Part shown: one piece after another, positions 1 to 6,997 of the stretch
How positions within the stretch are numbered: the first letter of the stretch is position 1
Layout: each line of letters opens with the position of its first letter
Source of the DNA: Chloroflexota bacterium
GTDB lineage: Bacteria; Chloroflexota; Limnocylindria; Limnocylindrales; CSP1-4
Length of the DNA stretch: 10,362 bases
Direction: 5' to 3'
NCBI GenBank assembly: GCA_021777365.1
Contig: JAJYDP010000128.1
Span: 1-10,362 of the forward strand
The notes under the pieces: model-generated
The model's input: the letters and a program-made list of their open reading frames with translations, nothing else
What the model was told of the DNA's origin: nothing
The model's database searches: none
Program-made: the position numbers and the translations under genes

Positions 1-1
1 C

Positions 2-463
2 GGGATCCCCGGCGCGCGACCCACCGACCCGCTCCCGTACCGCGTGGCGCGCCGCTCCGGGCTGCTGGTCTACGACCCGGCCCCGACCCTCGGCGCGCTG
101 CTGGAGGGCCGCGCGTCCGGCGCCCCGGTCTCGACGCTGGCCGCCCGGTTCCAGGAGACGATCGCGGAGGTGACGCGCGAGCTCTGCGCCGCCGCGCGGG
201 AGGCCACCGGGCTGCGGCAGGTCTGTCTCTCCGGGGGCGTCTTCCAGAACCACTGGCTCGCCACCGCGCTGCTGGCCCGGCTCGCCGCGGACGGGTTCGA
301 GCCGTTCGTCAACCGCAGCGTCCCGGTGAACGACGGGGGGATCAGCTACGGGCAGGCGGCGATCGCCGCCGCCCGCCTGTCGGGGGCGGCAACGCCCCGG
401 TCGGTTGCCGGCGGGGCCCGGGACTGGCCCGCCACCCCCCGGCGCGCTACCGTGGAGCACTAG
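2..463 (+). CDS. hypF: Carbamoyltransferase HypF, C-terminal fragment (5' end outside window)
   Basis: This is the last 153 residues of HypF, the enzyme that transfers a carbamoyl group from carbamoyl phosphate to the C-terminal cysteine of HypE, the first step in making the cyanide ligands of NiFe hydrogenases. The frame is open to the window edge, so the gene is cut by the window and not truncated in the genome. What is seen: LSGGVFQN (about 222-255 nt) and VNDGGISYGQA (about 322-360 nt). Both are typical of the C-terminal Kae1/YrdC-associated carbamoyltransferase domain of HypF, which in full-length proteins is about 750 residues. A GTG at 44 is internal and not the start. After the family's usual end there is a polar, Ala/Arg-rich tail of about 30 residues. 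hypC follows after 16 nt, so the two are probably co-transcribed. Identity is firm from motifs and context. Confidence 0.93.
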   Translation, partial: GIPGARPTDPLPYRVARRSGLLVYDPAPTLGALLEGRASGAPVSTLAARFQETIAEVTRELCAAAREATGLRQVCLSGGVFQNHWLATALLARLAADGFEPFVNRSVPVNDGGISYGQAAIAAARLSGAATPRSVAGGARDWPATPRRATVEH

Positions 464-464
464 C

Positions 465-470
465 AGGAGG
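465..470 (+). promoter_or_regulatory. Shine-Dalgarno of hypC
   Basis: AGGAGG lies just after the hypF stop, nine bases before the ATG at 480. It decides the hypC start: the same frame is open upstream into hypF, but only the ATG at 480 has this site and gives the MCLGIPG N-terminus. Confidence 0.8.
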
Positions 471-479
471 CGATCCGCC

Positions 480-863
480 ATGTGCCTGGGCATTCCCGGC
501 AGGGTCATCGAGATACGCGACGAGGCCGGTCTCGCCATGGGGCGGGTCGACTTCGGCGGGGTCCGCAAGGAGGCCTGCCTGGCATACGTGCCCGAGGTCA
601 GGGTGGGCGACTACGTCATCGTCCACGTCGGCTTCGCCATCAGCACGGTCGACGAGGACGAGGCGCTCCGCACGCTCGAGCTCCTCGACCAGATGGGCGA
701 CCTGGTGCAGCAGGAGCTGGCCACCATGGGGCCCGGCATGAGCGAACCCGCCGTGGTGGACCTCGGGCCGTCGGCGGCCGCCGTCGCGGGCGCAGGCGAC
801 GCGCACGGCACGGCCGCGGGGCGCACGGCCGCCGCCGTTCCCCCGGCGGGCCCCGCCTCGTGA
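480..863 (+). CDS. hypC: Hydrogenase maturation chaperone HypC (HypC/HybG family) with a C-terminal tail
   Basis: HypC is a small chaperone that binds HypD while the Fe(CN)2CO unit is built and then carries it to the hydrogenase large-subunit precursor. The 127-residue product begins MCLGIPGRV. Cys2, exposed after removal of the initiator Met, is the known iron-binding and partner-binding residue of the family. [12 protein letters not shown] (residues 43-54) and the acidic [15 protein letters not shown] helix (56-69) complete the OB-fold family pattern. Family members are usually about 75-100 residues. This one carries an extra Ala/Gly/Pro-rich, probably disordered tail from about residue 96 to the end. 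The start is fixed by AGGAGG at 465-470. The stop overlaps the GTG of hypD (GTGA at 860-863), which implies translational coupling and suits the 1:1 HypC-HypD complex. Confidence 0.95.
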   Translation: MCLGIPGRVIEIRDEAGLAMGRVDFGGVRKEACLAYVPEVRVGDYVIVHVGFAISTVDEDEALRTLELLDQMGDLVQQELATMGPGMSEPAVVDLGPSAAAVAGAGDAHGTAAGRTAAAVPPAGPAS

Positions 864-1999
864 AGTACGTCGACGAGTTCCGGGACGGGCGCCGCGCCAA
901 GGCGCTCGTCCGGGAGATCCACCGCGTCACCACGCGGCCCTGGACCATGATGGAGGTCTGCGGCGGGCAGACCCATACCATCGTCAAGCAGGGGATCGAC
1001 GAGATGCTCCCCGAGGGCGTCCGGATGATCCACGGTCCGGGCTGCCCGGTCTGCGTGACGCCCCTCGAGCAGGTGGACAAGGCGCTCGCGATCGCCGCCG
1101 ACCCGAACGTGATCTTCACCAGCTACGGGGACATGCTCCGCGTCCCCGGCTCGACCACCGACCTGCTGGCGCTCAAGGCGCGCGGCGCGGACGTCCGGAT
1201 CGTCTACTCGCCGCTCGACGCCGTCCGCATCGCGCGCGAGCACCCCGACCGGCAGGTCGTCTTCTTCGCGATCGGGTTCGAGACGACCGCGCCCGCCAAC
1301 GCGATGGCGGTCTGGCAGGCCGCGGAGCAGGGGATCGACAACTTCAGCGTGCTGGTCAGCCACGTGCTGGTGCCGCCGGCCATGGAGGCGATCCTGCAGT
1401 CGCCGTCCAACCAGGTGCAGTCCTTCCTGGCCGCGGGGCACGTCTGCGCGGTGATGGGCTGGACCGAGTACGAGCCGATCGCGGCCCGGTACCACGTCCC
1501 GATCGTGGTGACCGGCTTCGAGCCGCTCGACCTCCTCGAGGGGATGCTGATGGCGATCCGCCAGCTCGAGGAGGGCCGGGCGGAGGTGGAGAACCAGTAC
1601 TCCCGCGCGGTCCGCCGCGAGGGCAACCGGCTCGCCCAGGAGACCGTCTTCCGCGTCTTCGAGATCGGCGACCGGACCTGGCGCGGGATCGGCCAGATCC
1701 CGGCCTCCGGCTATCACCTCCAGGAGCGGTTCGCGCGGTTCGATGCCGAGCGTCGCTTCCACGTGGGGGACATCGCCACGAAGGAGCACCCGGCATGCAT
1801 CGCCGGCGAGATCCTGCAGGGCACCAGGACGCCGCTCGACTGCACCGCCTACGGCGTCCTCTGCTCGCCCCAGCGGCCGCTCGGTGCCCCCATGGTCTCC
1901 GCCGAGGGGACCTGCGCGGCCTTCCACGCGGCTGGCCGAGGACTGGGGCCCACGGTCCGGCCGCTGGCGATGGCCGCGTCCCGCGAGGTGGCACGATGA
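860..1999 (+). CDS. hypD: Hydrogenase iron-insertion/maturation protein HypD
   Basis: HypD is the iron-sulfur scaffold on which Fe(CN)2CO is assembled together with HypC, receiving cyanide from HypE. The protein has 379 residues, close to the usual family length. Visible motifs are CGGQTH (Cys34), [10 protein letters not shown] (Cys62 and Cys65), GFETTAP (139-145) and TEYEPIA (202-208). A C-terminal [4Fe-4S] cysteine set is present at Cys313, Cys328, Cys335 and Cys352, with C-x14-C-x6-C-x16-C spacing. All expected redox and iron-binding cysteines are therefore present. The GTG start at 860 overlaps the hypC stop by four bases and gives VKYVDEFRD, the normal HypD N-terminus. The C-terminus runs about 23 residues past the TCAAFH motif where many homologues end, and its last bases overlap the hypE start (ATGA, 1996-1999). 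Confidence 0.96.
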   Translation: MKYVDEFRDGRRAKALVREIHRVTTRPWTMMEVCGGQTHTIVKQGIDEMLPEGVRMIHGPGCPVCVTPLEQVDKALAIAADPNVIFTSYGDMLRVPGSTTDLLALKARGADVRIVYSPLDAVRIAREHPDRQVVFFAIGFETTAPANAMAVWQAAEQGIDNFSVLVSHVLVPPAMEAILQSPSNQVQSFLAAGHVCAVMGWTEYEPIAARYHVPIVVTGFEPLDLLEGMLMAIRQLEEGRAEVENQYSRAVRREGNRLAQETVFRVFEIGDRTWRGIGQIPASGYHLQERFARFDAERRFHVGDIATKEHPACIAGEILQGTRTPLDCTAYGVLCSPQRPLGAPMVSAEGTCAAFHAAGRGLGPTVRPLAMAASREVAR

Positions 2000-3066
2000 C
2001 CGACCGACCGACGACCGCCGACCCGCTGGCGGCCACCTGCCCGGCCCCCCTGGTCGAGCACGAGCGCGTCCTGCTCGGGCACGGCTCGGGCGGCCAGCTC
2101 TCCGCCGCCCTCATGCGCGACGTGATCGCCCCGGCACTGGCCCGGGCATCGGCGGGGGGTCCTCTCAACGACGCCGCGGTGATCGAGGTCGCCGCCGGCC
2201 GCCTCGCGTTCACCACCGACACGTTCGTGGTCAGCCCCCTGCGCTTCCCGGGCGGGGACATCGGCGAGCTCGCCGTCAACGGCACCGTCAACGACCTGGC
2301 GATGATGGGCGCACAGCCGGTGGCCATCTCCCTCGCGTACGTGATCGAGGAGGGGCTCCCCTTCGACGAGCTGCGCGAGGTGACCGAGTCGGTCGCCCGG
2401 GCCGCGGCCGCGGCAGGCGTGCGGGTGGTCACCGGGGACACCAAGGTCGTCGGGCGGGGCGCCGCCGATCGCCTGTTCGTCAACACCGCCGGCATCGGGA
2501 TCGTGGCCGACGGGGTGGCGCTCGGCGCCGACCGCGCGCGGGCCGGCGACGCGGTCCTGCTCTCGGGGCCGATCGGGCTGCACGGCGTGGCCGTCATGAG
2601 CGTGCGGGAGGGGCTGGAGTTCGAGGTGGAGATCGCCTCGGACACGCAGCCACTCCACCGGGTCGCGGCGGCGATCCTGGCCGCCGCCCCGGACGCGCAC
2701 GTCCTGCGCGACCCGACCCGCGGCGGGCTGGCCTCGGCGCTGAACGAGATCGCCGGGGCCTCAGGCGTCGGGGTCGAGCTCGACGAGGCGGCCATCCCGG
2801 TCCCGGGTCCCGTGCGGGCCGCCTGCGAGATGCTGGGCCTGGACCCGTTCCACGTGGCCAACGAGGGCAAGTGCGTGGCGATCGTCCCGGCGGAACGCGC
2901 CGAGGCGGTGCTCGATGCGATGCGGGCGCTCCCCGAGGGCGAGGGCGCCTCGATCGTCGGGCGGGTGGTGGCGGATCACCCCGGGATGGTCACCATCCAC
3001 ACGCTCGTGGGCGCGGAGCGGATCGTCGACATGCTGGTCGGGGAACAGCTGCCCCGCATCTGCTGA
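1996..3066 (+). CDS. hypE: Hydrogenase maturation protein HypE (carbamoyl dehydratase)
   Basis: HypE is a PurM/AIR-synthase-like ATPase. It dehydrates the carbamoyl group placed by HypF on its C-terminal cysteine to a thiocyanate and donates cyanide to iron on HypC-HypD. The 356-residue product has GHGSGGQL (28-35), a TDTFVVSPL strand (74-82), [19 protein letters not shown] (90-108), GDTKVV (147-152), DPTRGGLA (239-246) and ANEGK (288-292), all typical of the fold. It ends exactly in PRIC, the conserved tail whose last residue, Cys356, is the modified cysteine. The ATG at 1996 overlaps the hypD stop. The first 20 residues or so are a poorly conserved extension. It is the last gene of the hyp operon seen here, and the next gene is convergent. 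Confidence 0.96.
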   Translation: MTDRPTTADPLAATCPAPLVEHERVLLGHGSGGQLSAALMRDVIAPALARASAGGPLNDAAVIEVAAGRLAFTTDTFVVSPLRFPGGDIGELAVNGTVNDLAMMGAQPVAISLAYVIEEGLPFDELREVTESVARAAAAAGVRVVTGDTKVVGRGAADRLFVNTAGIGIVADGVALGADRARAGDAVLLSGPIGLHGVAVMSVREGLEFEVEIASDTQPLHRVAAAILAAAPDAHVLRDPTRGGLASALNEIAGASGVGVELDEAAIPVPGPVRAACEMLGLDPFHVANEGKCVAIVPAERAEAVLDAMRALPEGEGASIVGRVVADHPGMVTIHTLVGAERIVDMLVGEQLPRIC

Positions 3067-3071
3067 CCCGG

Positions 3072-3086
3072 GCCGGCGGAGCCGGC
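3072..3086. terminator. Candidate bidirectional GC hairpin between hypE and the flavodoxin gene
   Basis: GCCGGC-GGA-GCCGGC makes a 6-bp all-GC stem with a 3-nt loop in the 29-bp gap between two convergent stop codons (hypE at 3066, flavodoxin at 3096). There is no T-tract on either strand, which is common in GC-rich genomes. The placement supports a terminator role, but short GC palindromes arise by chance at this GC content. Confidence 0.4.
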
Positions 3087-3095
3087 GTCGACGCC

Positions 3096-3650
3096 TCAGC
3101 GGCCTCCGGCGGCGGCGCCCGCCGTCGCCAGCTCGCCCGCGATCCCCTCGGCCCACGCCTCGATCGCCGCCCAGTCGCGGAAGTCGCCGGCCGGGAGCGC
3201 GTTCCTCGCGGCGGGCATCAGGCCCACGAATCGTTCCGCCATCCCGACTGGTTTCGCATGGGGGTCGTATGCGCCGAAGAAGATCCGCTCGTCGCGCGGG
3301 CGGACGCGTGCGGCCAGCTCGTCGAATTCCTTCGGACGCGTCGTCGCCATCACGTCCTGGCCCTTCTCGTCGACCAGGTCGGTGCCCAGCGGGCCGCTGC
3401 TGAACAGCCAGGTCGGTCGACTCGCGAGCGCGCGCTCGTTGTGCCGGACGAACGTCGTGCACTCCTTCGCCCAGTGGAACATGTACGCGCACCCGCCGAC
3501 CACGAAGGCGTCGTATGCGTCGACCTGCCGCACGCGGTCGGCCTGTTCCAGGGTGACCTCGATCCCCTGCCGTGCGAGCCTCGCTGCCACGCGCTCCGCG
3601 ATCCCCTGCGTCGCCCCGTGGCGACTCGCGTATGCCACCAGGACCTTCAT
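3096..3650 (-). CDS. Flavodoxin-domain protein, HemG (protoporphyrinogen IX dehydrogenase)-like
   Basis: The 184-residue product is a soluble FMN-binding flavodoxin-fold protein. It opens with MKVLVAYASRHGATQGIAER, a first beta-strand followed by the FMN phosphate loop (residues 9-17). A second flavin-loop segment, VVGGCAYMFHWAKECTTFV, spans about 50-68. The C-terminal part, with FFGAYDP, two helices and FRDWAAIEAWAEGIAGEL, aligns by eye with E. coli HemG, which has a comparable T-D-W-x-x-V/I region and is about 180 residues long. The family member HemG oxidises protoporphyrinogen IX using quinone; other members are general flavodoxin-like reductases, so the substrate is not settled. The ATG at 3650 has no clear Shine-Dalgarno, but it overlaps the stop of a small upstream ORF (ATGA), so translation may be coupled. 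There is no signal peptide or membrane segment. Confidence 0.85.
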   Translation of the reverse strand: MKVLVAYASRHGATQGIAERVAARLARQGIEVTLEQADRVRQVDAYDAFVVGGCAYMFHWAKECTTFVRHNERALASRPTWLFSSGPLGTDLVDEKGQDVMATTRPKEFDELAARVRPRDERIFFGAYDPHAKPVGMAERFVGLMPAARNALPAGDFRDWAAIEAWAEGIAGELATAGAAAGGR

Positions 3651-3766
3651 CGCGCGCCGCCCGCCGTGGCCTCGCCTCGTGGCGACCGCGGCGCGCGCGC
3701 TGGGCTGCGCAGCGCGGCGGCGAGCGTGGCCGCCGTGAGCCGGATGGTGGTTCGAGCTGGGTGCAT
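3647..3766 (-). CDS. Candidate 39-residue small ORF, coupled to the flavodoxin gene
   Basis: An ATG at 3766 is preceded by GGAGGGA (complement of 3771-3777) four bases upstream, a better ribosome site than that of the flavodoxin gene. The frame gives a 39-residue basic, Ala/Arg-rich peptide (starts MHPARTTIRL) whose TGA overlaps the flavodoxin ATG as ATGA. It matches no family I recognise. Part of it (TIRLTAATLAAAL) could form an amphipathic or weakly hydrophobic helix. The arrangement suggests a leader ORF that loads ribosomes for the flavodoxin gene. It could equally be a chance open frame in GC-rich DNA; only the Shine-Dalgarno and the exact overlap argue for it. Confidence 0.35.
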   Translation of the reverse strand: MHPARTTIRLTAATLAAALRSPARAPRSPRGEATAGGAR

Positions 3767-3770
3767 CACG

Positions 3771-3777
3771 TCCCTCC
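3771..3777 (-). promoter_or_regulatory. Shine-Dalgarno-like GGAGGGA before the small ORF
   Basis: On the minus strand GGAGGGA ends four bases before the ATG at 3766. It is the only strong ribosome-binding-like site between the DUF4143 ATPase stop and the flavodoxin gene, so it is the best evidence for translation initiating upstream of the flavodoxin start. Confidence 0.4.
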
Positions 3778-3877
3778 GCTCCCTCGGGACGCCGTCGACG
3801 GTCCAGTGTGGCGGCATCCGACGGGCACGGACAGGGCCATGCGTCCCCAGCGGCACCGGCTGCCGGAGCGGAGGGTG

Positions 3878-5134
3878 TCAGCTCCAGAGGGAGGAGATGG
3901 GGGCGGCCACGATCCGATCGCCCAGGGGGTAGGTTCGTGGGCCGGTGTGGAGGACCACGCCGCTGACGAAGGCATCGCCGTGGCGATCTCGCAGGGCGAC
4001 CAGGTGGCGCGCGCTGTCGGCCTTGGGCGCGGCGTCGGCCTTGACCTCGATGGCGATCAGGGCACCTCCGCCGAGCTCGGCCAGGAGGTCGATCTCGAAT
4101 CGGCCCTGCTGCTGGCGCACGTGGTACAGGCGCGGCCGGGCATCGCTCGCCGCTAGTTCCGCGCGGAGCTGGGCGGCGACGAACGTGTCGAGCAGGCGGC
4201 CCAGCAGATCTCCGTTGCGCAGCACCGCGTTCGTGTCCAGACGCAGCACGGCAGCGGCCACCGCCGGGTCGATCACGTACCGTTTGGGGCCGAGAACGAG
4301 ACGTTTCAGGCGGTTCGACGTCCAGGCGGGCATGGCCTCCACGATGAGCAGGTTCTGCAGCAGCCGGTCGTACGCGAGGGCAGTCTTGCGGTTGATGCCC
4401 GCGGCGTCGTAGAGGGTCTTGTCATCGACGACGCCGGCGGTATTGGCGGCAAGGGCCTCGACGTAGCGGCGCAGCCGAACCGGGTCGCGACCGCCATCCA
4501 CCGCCTCGGCGTCCCGGGTCAGGAGATGCTCGACATAGCTGTCCAGCCAGCGCTGGCGGGCTGCTGCCGTCATGCTCAGGACGGGCTCGGGAAAGCCGCT
4601 CCGCAGGAGGAGGTCGACGTAGCCGCGCAGGTCCGGCGTGTCGTGCGCAGGAAGCAGTTCGATCCCCGAGGCGAGGCTGTCGAGGAAGGGGGGCGATGCT
4701 ATCGCCCCGAGTTGCTCCCGCACCGTCATGCCGAACAGCGGAACGCGCGTGAGGCGGCCCGTCCCCGGCCATAGATCGCCTTCCAGGTCGGCTCGTATCG
4801 AGCCCGTGACGAGGAAGCGACCCGGGGTGGGACGCGAGTCGACGGATCGCTTGACTGCCCCCAGCACTCCTGGGACCAGCTGCCACTCGTCGAGAAGGAC
4901 CGGCTCGGGGAGACCGCGCAACGCGCCGTCCGGATCGGCCCGAAACGCGACAGCCTCGGCCTCGCGATCGAGTCGTACGACGGTGCGGGCGTAGCGGGCC
5001 GCTGTCGTCGTCTTTCCGGCGGCCCGCGGTCCCACGATGAAGAGGGCCGGCATCTCCGTCATCAGCCGCTCGATCAGGGCATCGATGAGCCGAATGCGAT
5101 ACTCCACGGGCCGCACACTACCACTCTGCCGCAT
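3878..5134 (-). CDS. ATP-binding protein: AAA domain plus C-terminal DUF4143 (nuclease-like fold)
   Basis: The 418-residue soluble protein has an N-terminal ATPase and a C-terminal DUF4143 domain. Walker A is GPRAAGKTT (35-43), and a Walker B-like strand PVLLDEWQ lies at 78-85. The DUF4143 part ends with EIDLLAE followed by ALIAIEVKA, which has the D...E-x-K pattern of the restriction-endonuclease-like fold in this family. The family is widespread, often on islands, and its function is still poorly known. Start choice is uncertain. The ATG at 5134 lies inside an upstream repeat array and has no Shine-Dalgarno. GTG codons at 5116 and 5107 would give a protein beginning near VEYRIRLIDALIERL, which looks like the usual N-terminus and would leave the repeats largely upstream. 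The gene is divergent from the DNA methyltransferase and upstream of the flavodoxin gene on the same strand, 111-227 bp away. It has more A/T in third positions than the hyp genes, by eye. Confidence 0.85.
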   Translation of the reverse strand: MRQSGSVRPVEYRIRLIDALIERLMTEMPALFIVGPRAAGKTTTAARYARTVVRLDREAEAVAFRADPDGALRGLPEPVLLDEWQLVPGVLGAVKRSVDSRPTPGRFLVTGSIRADLEGDLWPGTGRLTRVPLFGMTVREQLGAIASPPFLDSLASGIELLPAHDTPDLRGYVDLLLRSGFPEPVLSMTAAARQRWLDSYVEHLLTRDAEAVDGGRDPVRLRRYVEALAANTAGVVDDKTLYDAAGINRKTALAYDRLLQNLLIVEAMPAWTSNRLKRLVLGPKRYVIDPAVAAAVLRLDTNAVLRNGDLLGRLLDTFVAAQLRAELAASDARPRLYHVRQQQGRFEIDLLAELGGGALIAIEVKADAAPKADSARHLVALRDRHGDAFVSGVVLHTGPRTYPLGDRIVAAPISSLWS

Positions 5135-5203
5135 CGTGGAATACCGTTTTGCCGCATATGGCAGTGCCGTTCTGCCGCGGCAGCCCGCCGGACCGTGCCG
5201 CCG
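5119..5203. repeat. Direct repeats with 23-bp period in the divergent promoter region
   Basis: A 16-bp motif, TACCRYTYTGCCGCAT on the plus strand, occurs at 5119-5134 and 5142-5157 (13 of 16 identical). A third copy is at 5165-5180 (12 of 16 identical to the second). A fourth, degenerate position at 5188-5203 keeps the TGCCGC core. The core TGCCGC starts at 5127, 5150, 5173 and 5196, exactly 23 bp apart each time, a little over two helical turns. The array covers the gap between the ATPase gene (minus) and the methyltransferase gene (plus) and overlaps the first bases of the longest ATPase frame. It is most simply read as a multi-site operator for a protein binding one face of DNA and controlling one or both divergent genes. 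No binding protein can be named from the sequence. Confidence 0.65.
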
Positions 5204-5228
5204 TACACTGCCGACCAGTCAACCCTGA

Positions 5229-6950
5229 GTGGCCGCGAGCGGGGTCAGCTGGGCCCGGATCGGCGTGAAGACGAACGTCCTCTACTACGGCGACAACCTG
5301 GACATCCTCCGGCACCACGTCCCCGATGCGTCGGTCGACCTGGTCTACCTGGATCCGCCGTTCAACTCGAACCGCGACTACAACGTGATCTTCCGCGACG
5401 AGTCGGGGCGGACGTCGGACGCGCAGCTGCTCGCGTTCGAGGACACCTGGCACTGGGGCCCATCGGCGGAGGCGGTCTACGCGTACCTGACGAACACCTC
5501 ACGGCACGAAGGCCGTGTGCCGGACCGGGTGAGCACCATCGTGGCCGCTCTGCGGGCGGGGCTGGGCACCAACCAGATGACCGCCTACCTGGTCGAGATG
5601 GCGGTGCGCCTGGTCGAGCTGCACCGCGTCCTGAAGCCGACGGGATCGCTCTACCTTCACTGCGACCCGACTGCGAGCCACTACCTGAAGCTGGTGCTGG
5701 ACGGGGTGTTCGGACCGGAGAACTACGTCGCGGAACTCGTCTGGCAGCGGACGAACGCCCGCGGCACGACCGGACGTTGGCCGCGGCTCCATGACGTGAT
5801 CCTGCAGTTCGCACGATCACCGGCCTTTCACTTCTCGCCGGTACGAGTCGCAGCGGAGCGGTCACGCATGCCACATACGCTCGTGAGTGGACCCGATCAC
5901 GAGCGGTACCAGTCGTACGAGCTTACGGCGCCTGGCGCCAGCGAAGGCGAGAGCGGCAGGCCGTGGCGAGGCTTCGACCCTGGGCGCTACGGACGACATT
6001 GGGCCAACGGTCTGGCGCAGATGGAGGACTGGGATAAACAGGGACTGATCCACTGGCCACCCAACGGGGGATGGCCAAGGCGCCGCGCGACCGTTCCCTT
6101 CCGTCACGAGGATCGAGTGGTTGTGGTGGGTGATGTGTGGACTGACATCGACAGGCTCAACCAGACCGCGAGGGAGCGTCTCGGCTACCCCACCCAGAAG
6201 CCCGTTGCGCTCCTCGAACGGATCATTTCGGCCTCCTCGAACCCGGGCGACATCGTGCTCGACCCCTTCTGCGGCTGCGGCACCGCGCTCGTCGCGGCAC
6301 AGAAGCTCGACCGCCGCTGGATCGGGATCGACATCACCTGGCTCTCGATCGCGGTCATGCGGGCGCGCCTGATGGACAGCTTCGGTCTGGCCGACGTGCC
6401 GGTGATCGGCAGCCCGACCGAGGTGGAGGGCGCCCGCCAGCTCGCGCAGCAGGGGCTCGAGGGCCGATACCAGTTCCAGTACTGGGCGCTCTCGCTGGTG
6501 GACGCGCGACCGGTGGGCGGCATCGAGAAGAAGGGCTCCGACCGCGGCATCGACGGCAAGCTCACCTTCACCGGCCGCCACGGTGAGCTGCAGACGGTCC
6601 TCGTCAGCGTCAAGTCGGGCGCCGTCAACTCGGGCATGGTGCGCGACCTCAAGGGGACCCTGGAGCGGGAGAGGGCCGCCATCGGCCTGTTCGTGACGCT
6701 GGAAGAGCCGACTCGCGAGATGCGCCTGGAGGCGGACACGGCCGGCCTCTACGAGTGGGAGTTATTCAGCTCCATGGACGAGGGCGCCAGACCCGCCCGC
6801 CGCGACTTTCCGCGCGTGCAGATCCTGACCATCCGCGAGCTACTGGAAGGCAGGAAGCCCCAGCTGCCGCCGATGGTGTACTCGACCTACCAGCAGGCGG
6901 AGCGCATCCCCCGAGAGAAGGCTGCCGACCAGCAGGAGCTGTTCGGGTAG
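5229..6950 (+). CDS. Beta-class DNA methyltransferase fused to a C-terminal Mrr-like PD-(D/E)XK domain
   Basis: The 573-residue protein carries catalytic motif IV, YLDPPF (40-45), before the AdoMet motif I, LDPFCGCGT (344-352). This is the beta-class order of amino-methyltransferases (N6-adenine or N4-cytosine). A YPTQKP segment (320-325) sits before motif I, and the segment between about 170 and 320 should hold target recognition. From about 410 a second domain follows: GSDRGIDGKLTF (436-447) and VLVSVKSGAVNSGMVRDLKG (457-476). It resembles the Mrr-type nuclease fold, with Asp442 and Ser460-x-Lys462 in place of the usual E/Q-x-K. This C-terminal domain recurs in related methyltransferases as I recall them. 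No separate restriction gene is visible, so cleavage is unproven. Start: GTG at 5229 is the longest; GTG at 5265 would give MKTNVLYYGDN, closer to the usual N-terminus. Neither has a strong Shine-Dalgarno. Confidence 0.88.
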   Translation: MAASGVSWARIGVKTNVLYYGDNLDILRHHVPDASVDLVYLDPPFNSNRDYNVIFRDESGRTSDAQLLAFEDTWHWGPSAEAVYAYLTNTSRHEGRVPDRVSTIVAALRAGLGTNQMTAYLVEMAVRLVELHRVLKPTGSLYLHCDPTASHYLKLVLDGVFGPENYVAELVWQRTNARGTTGRWPRLHDVILQFARSPAFHFSPVRVAAERSRMPHTLVSGPDHERYQSYELTAPGASEGESGRPWRGFDPGRYGRHWANGLAQMEDWDKQGLIHWPPNGGWPRRRATVPFRHEDRVVVVGDVWTDIDRLNQTARERLGYPTQKPVALLERIISASSNPGDIVLDPFCGCGTALVAAQKLDRRWIGIDITWLSIAVMRARLMDSFGLADVPVIGSPTEVEGARQLAQQGLEGRYQFQYWALSLVDARPVGGIEKKGSDRGIDGKLTFTGRHGELQTVLVSVKSGAVNSGMVRDLKGTLERERAAIGLFVTLEEPTREMRLEADTAGLYEWELFSSMDEGARPARRDFPRVQILTIRELLEGRKPQLPPMVYSTYQQAERIPREKAADQQELFG

Positions 6951-6997
6951 GCGACGCCGACGGCCACCAGGCGCCGCGTCTGCGACACTTGACCTCC

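Noticed and set aside
611..1927. Long minus-strand open frame (438 codons) opposite hypC/hypD
   Set aside because: It is antisense to genes with complete family motifs, and its translation is low-complexity Arg/Asp/Gly/His-rich, as expected from GC-rich codons read backwards.
1356..2870. Long minus-strand open frame (504 codons) opposite hypD/hypE
   Set aside because: Same reason: no recognisable domain, Ser/Arg/Pro/Ala-rich shadow of hypD and hypE.
3841..3877. Hairpin CGGCA/TGCCG downstream of the DUF4143 ATPase as a terminator
   Set aside because: A five-bp stem in GC-rich DNA without a T-tract is too weak to call.
1743..3932. Plus-strand open frame of 729 codons across hypE and the flavodoxin region
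   Set aside because: It runs through hypE out of frame and across the opposite-strand flavodoxin gene. The product is Arg/Gly/Ala-rich without motifs; long chance frames are expected at this GC content.
5119..5203. CRISPR array
   Set aside because: The repeats are 16 bp at most, degenerate, and separated by only 7 bp of filler. CRISPR repeats and spacers are longer and more uniform.
5204..5209. TACACT as a -10 element for the methyltransferase gene
   Set aside because: No acceptable -35 element lies at the right distance, and a single hexamer is not evidence enough.
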